From Clytia hemisphaerica (lineage: Eukaryota; Cnidaria; Hydrozoa; Leptothecata; Clytiidae): a stretch of 64,000 bases of DNA. The stretch lies in the NCBI GenBank assembly GCA_902728285.1, contig CACVBU010000616.1:167681-231680 (forward strand). The letters are read 5' to 3'. Shown in pieces: positions 61,140 through 64,000 of the stretch. The translations under genes and the position numbers were made by a program. The notes under the pieces are model-generated. The model saw nothing but the letters and a program-made list of their open reading frames with translations. It was not told where the DNA came from and made no database searches. Each line of letters starts with the position of its first letter. Within the stretch, counting starts at the first letter, position 1.

Positions 61140-61675
61140 ATTTGATCAAGTAATTTTTAAGTGTTACTCGACTTCACTTTCAAAACATCAGGGACATCAA
61201 AAAGTATCTATTCAAATCTAATACTTTATTTTGTTTATACGTTTCTAATTTCTTACGTTTATATTTAATTTCATACCATTAAACTGTGTGTTTAAGTTTA
61301 TATAATAAAAGCTTTCAAACTTAAAGTTGTGTTGTGTGTTTAAAAATCTTTCTCCAAATGTTTTATCTCTAAAGTTTGCAAAATGACCAAGATATTGTGC
61401 TATTTCTGGCTAGTTTGCTGTGTTAAACAATTGACAAGATTATCTTGATTAGAATTATTGTTTTTTATAAGACTCTAAATTTAAGCCAATGAAATTCACT
61501 TTACCTTCTGATTATGTCCCTCTTTCAATCTTTAGAATCAACTAATTTTTTCCATTTTGCTGATTATTCACTCTAATTTTATATAATTGACAATAACAGT
61601 TCTCTCACATTTTATTTTCTAGTGATAAGTCAAAAAACAATGAAAATAATGATAAGTAGATGAATCAATCCAAAA
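61140..61675. other. SKP1 3' UTR and intergenic gap to LMF2
   Basis: AT-rich, with an AATAAA-type site near 61303. Same-strand spacing of about 540 bp to the next start codon. Confidence 0.5.
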
Positions 61676-62777
61676 ATGTCTGAAGGAAATATCCATGTTC
61701 AAAGCCTTTTCATTTGGTGTATGGCAGCCATTTACTTTTTTGCCTTCTCCTCACTTTACTTCCAAATCCCAGGTAAGCAAAGGTTCTTCTCCTTTTTTCA
61801 AAATTTTGTCCATACGTTTTTAAGATAACTTAATTGGATCAGCTCTTGTCATCTCTCGTTAGAACATTTTGACAATTTGAAAAATCATTTATTCAAGATT
61901 TTTTTCAAACCATTTTATCAAACCATTATAAAAATTTGAAATTTTTGTTGTTGCTGGTATGACATGAATAAAAGTGTTGATAAAAAGTAGTCAGAAAATG
62001 TGATGTAATTTCTCCTGCCTCAACTTTAGGGTTGTATGGCAGAAAAGGGTTGATGCCAGCAGTAAAGGAACTCAAAGGGCAATGTTTTGATTCTGATGAA
62101 AGATGTACAAACTGGGCTGAGGTTGGAGAGTGTAAAAATAATCAAAATTGGATGGAAAGAAACTGTATGGTCAGCTGTAAAGTATGTGAAAAAGGTGAAA
62201 GCTCTTGCGTACCTATCGATTCTATTTTGACTCAATTTTCCCAAGGTTGAAAGAAGATTTAGTTAATATATAATGACTCCAAATGATTTCAACCATCAAA
62301 CCATGATTTTATGTTTGGTACAATGATAGTTTTACTAAACCAATCCATCATTCTTTTTAGCTGGTGAATTATCTATAACTCAAAAATTGAGTAAAAAGAA
62401 AACTTTGTTGTGGTTTTCTCCAGCCCTTGGTCTTGATGTTTCCTCTGGAATGGAATTAATTTGTCTCAATGGAATGGCTTTATCTATTGCTGCTATGATA
62501 TCAAGTGGTTTTCAAAACAAATTTGTCTTCATTGCCCTATGGCTATTATATTTTTCAGTTTATCAGGTAAATGTTTGAAAACTTGGTTTCTTTTAATATA
62601 ATACTGCCAAGGTTTCACTGGATAAATCAGGCAGGCAAATACCACAGTGATGTTTTTTGTAGAAAATCAAGCAGGGTTAAGAATGAAAGTGTCATGGAAC
62701 AATGGTCTGATTTGACATAATTTTTCCATTTTTTGTTATTTATCAAAGGTTGGCCAAACATTCCTTTGGTTCCAGTG
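61676..62777 (+). CDS. LMF2: LMF2 (lipase maturation factor), first 4 exons, with an ShKT domain
   Basis: Exons 61676-61772, 62030-62194, 62361-62566 and 62749-62777 join in frame (phases 1, 1, 0); the gene continues past the right edge. Family matches: FAFSSLYFQIPGLYG, GLMPA, TLLWFSPALGLD, ALWLLYFSVYQVGQTFLWFQ. LMF proteins are multi-pass ER membrane proteins needed for folding of dimeric lipases. Residues about 7-30 form the first membrane helix. Residues 51-85 carry six cysteines at 51, 58, 67, 78, 82 and 85, spaced as in ShKT domains (C-x6-C-x8-C-x10-C-x3-C-x2-C), with DERCTNWAEVGEC and NWMERNC. They lie in the first luminal loop, between GLMPA and TLLW, where human LMF2 has an unrelated stretch. 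Exon 2 carries this domain. Here it is part of an ER protein; no toxin role is implied. Confidence 0.9.
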
Positions 62778-62944
62778 GTAATAGCAGTGGGCTATAGAGA
62801 CCTTTTTTTTCAAAATTAAGTTTGCATAATTTTTTTTGGTTGGTTGGGACCCAAATAACATAAATCTAAGATATTTTTGGATATTTCCAAAAAATGGCGG
62901 TTCTCCGCCCTTTTTTATGCCCAAAATGGGCCATTTTCGGGCCA

Positions 62945-64000
62945 TTTGCTTGGAAAAATCTAAAAAACCTGCCGTTGTGCTACAACCATCAAATTAGGTC
63001 GAATGTCCTTGAAAAAAGAAGGATTTGTAACAATTTACCTCTACCATATATATAAACTTAAAAAATAGGTTTTTCGGCCAAAATTGACCAAATTGCGAAA
63101 AAACAGGGTTTTGCCTGGAAAAAAATCTAAAAATTTTGTTGTGCTACAAGCCTCAAATTAGGGTCAAAATATTCGTTGAAAAAAGTAGGATTAGATGAAC
63201 AATTATATACTTCTATAATGTAAACTTCAAAAATTTGGTGGGCCAAAATGACCGAAACTGGGGAAAAAGGGTTGCCTGGGAAAAAAATTAAATCTGTTCT
63301 GTTGGTGCTATGAACCTAAATTATGCTTAAAAATTCCTTGGAGGAAAGTAGGATTAGAAGTACAATTATATACCTCTACATATATCTAAATTTAAAAATT
63401 AAGTATTTAGGCCGAGATAGACCAAAACCGGGAAGAAACTGGGTTTTGCCTGGAAATGAAACCTAAAATCTGTTTTATTTGTGCTACAAACCTCAAATTA
63501 GGCTTAAAATGTTCCTTGGGAAAAAGTAGGAATCGAATGTAGCAATTACATACCTCTACCACATATATAAAATTCAAAAGTCAGCTATTTAGGCCAAAAT
63601 GGACCGACACCAGGAAGACACTTGTTTTTGCCTGGAAATAAAACCTAAAATCTGCGCTGTTGGTGCTACAAACCTCAAATTAGGCTTAAAATGTTCCTTG
63701 GAAAAAAGCAGGATAAGAATGTAGCAATTATGTACCTCTTACCATGTATATAAAATTAAAAAAATTAGGTTTGTAGGCCAAAATGGACGGAAACCGGTAA
63801 AACCCAGTGTCTTCCCGGTTTCCGTCCATTTTGACCTGAAAACCTAATTTTTTTAATTTTATATACATGGTTAGAAGTACATAATTGCTACATTCTTATC
63901 TTGCTTTTTTCCAAGGAACATTTTAAGCCTAATTTGAGGTTTGTAGCACGAACAGCGCAGATTTTAGGTTTTATTTCCAGGCAAAAACAAGTGTCTTCCT
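62945..64000. repeat. Tandem 160-182 bp repeat ending in a palindrome at the window edge
   Basis: TTTTGCCTGGAAA, GTGCTACAAACCTCAAATTA and GGCCAAAATGGAC recur in about five units (landmarks at 62946, 63112, 63271, 63446, 63628). At about 63805 (ACCGG/CCGGT region) the order inverts and the right part is the inverse of about 63600-63800, continuing off the window. It lies in LMF2 intron 4. Confidence 0.85.

Noticed and set aside
61676..62194. Separate secreted ShK-type peptide gene
   Set aside because: The domain is in frame between LMF2 blocks, follows a membrane helix, and is followed by more LMF2 exons in phase.

Overview
This window is nuclear DNA from an intron-rich, AT-rich animal. The evidence is GT-AG introns with conserved phases, metazoan gene families (GAREM, VPS39, TDP2, LMF2, SKP1, methionine synthase), and heavy loads of non-LTR retrotransposons and small inverted-repeat transposons. 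An ShKT cysteine domain inside a lipase maturation factor and a retrotransposon with an internal PHD-like finger would fit a cnidarian or another early-branching animal. That placement is an inference; the sequence does not settle it.

Layout. 0-3.3 kb: non-coding, with a G-tract mobile element (about 236-596) and a 245-bp inverted-repeat element (2560-2804). 3.35-4.87 kb: a GAREM-like CABIT+SAM adaptor in one coding exon. 5-17 kb: mobile DNA. It contains a G-tract element split by a TA-flanked palindromic element, an 829-bp palindromic element, a decayed LINE (9.2-10.96 kb) split by a 443-bp element with an 8-bp target duplication, a 53-bp minisatellite and a foldback satellite with a period of about 670 bp. 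17.7-19.1 kb: an isolated first exon of methionine synthase followed by an inverted-repeat transposon. 21.2-24.25 kb: a LINE on the minus strand with endonuclease and reverse transcriptase. 25.6-27.7 kb: a large inverted repeat. 28.1-32.5 kb: a complete five-exon VPS39. 34-45.5 kb: three tandem TDP2-like genes; two look intact and one is truncated and frameshifted. 46.9-55.9 kb: an eight-exon coiled-coil gene whose C-terminus resembles that of CEP290, with one intron of about 4.2 kb full of nested elements. 60.65-61.14 kb: SKP1. 61.68 kb to the right edge: the first four exons of LMF2, running off the window through a tandem and palindromic repeat.

The genes do not form a pathway; they are unrelated housekeeping and signalling genes, apart from the TDP2 cluster, which arose by local duplication that included 3' flanking DNA. 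The most unusual feature is the non-autonomous elements. Many different families here have interiors built from repeats of a short motif that matches their own end, and the motif changes in step between the end and the interior from one copy to the next. The other points worth attention are a SUMO-interaction-like motif plus acidic repeats in place of the usual TDP2 N-terminus, and the ShKT domain in LMF2.
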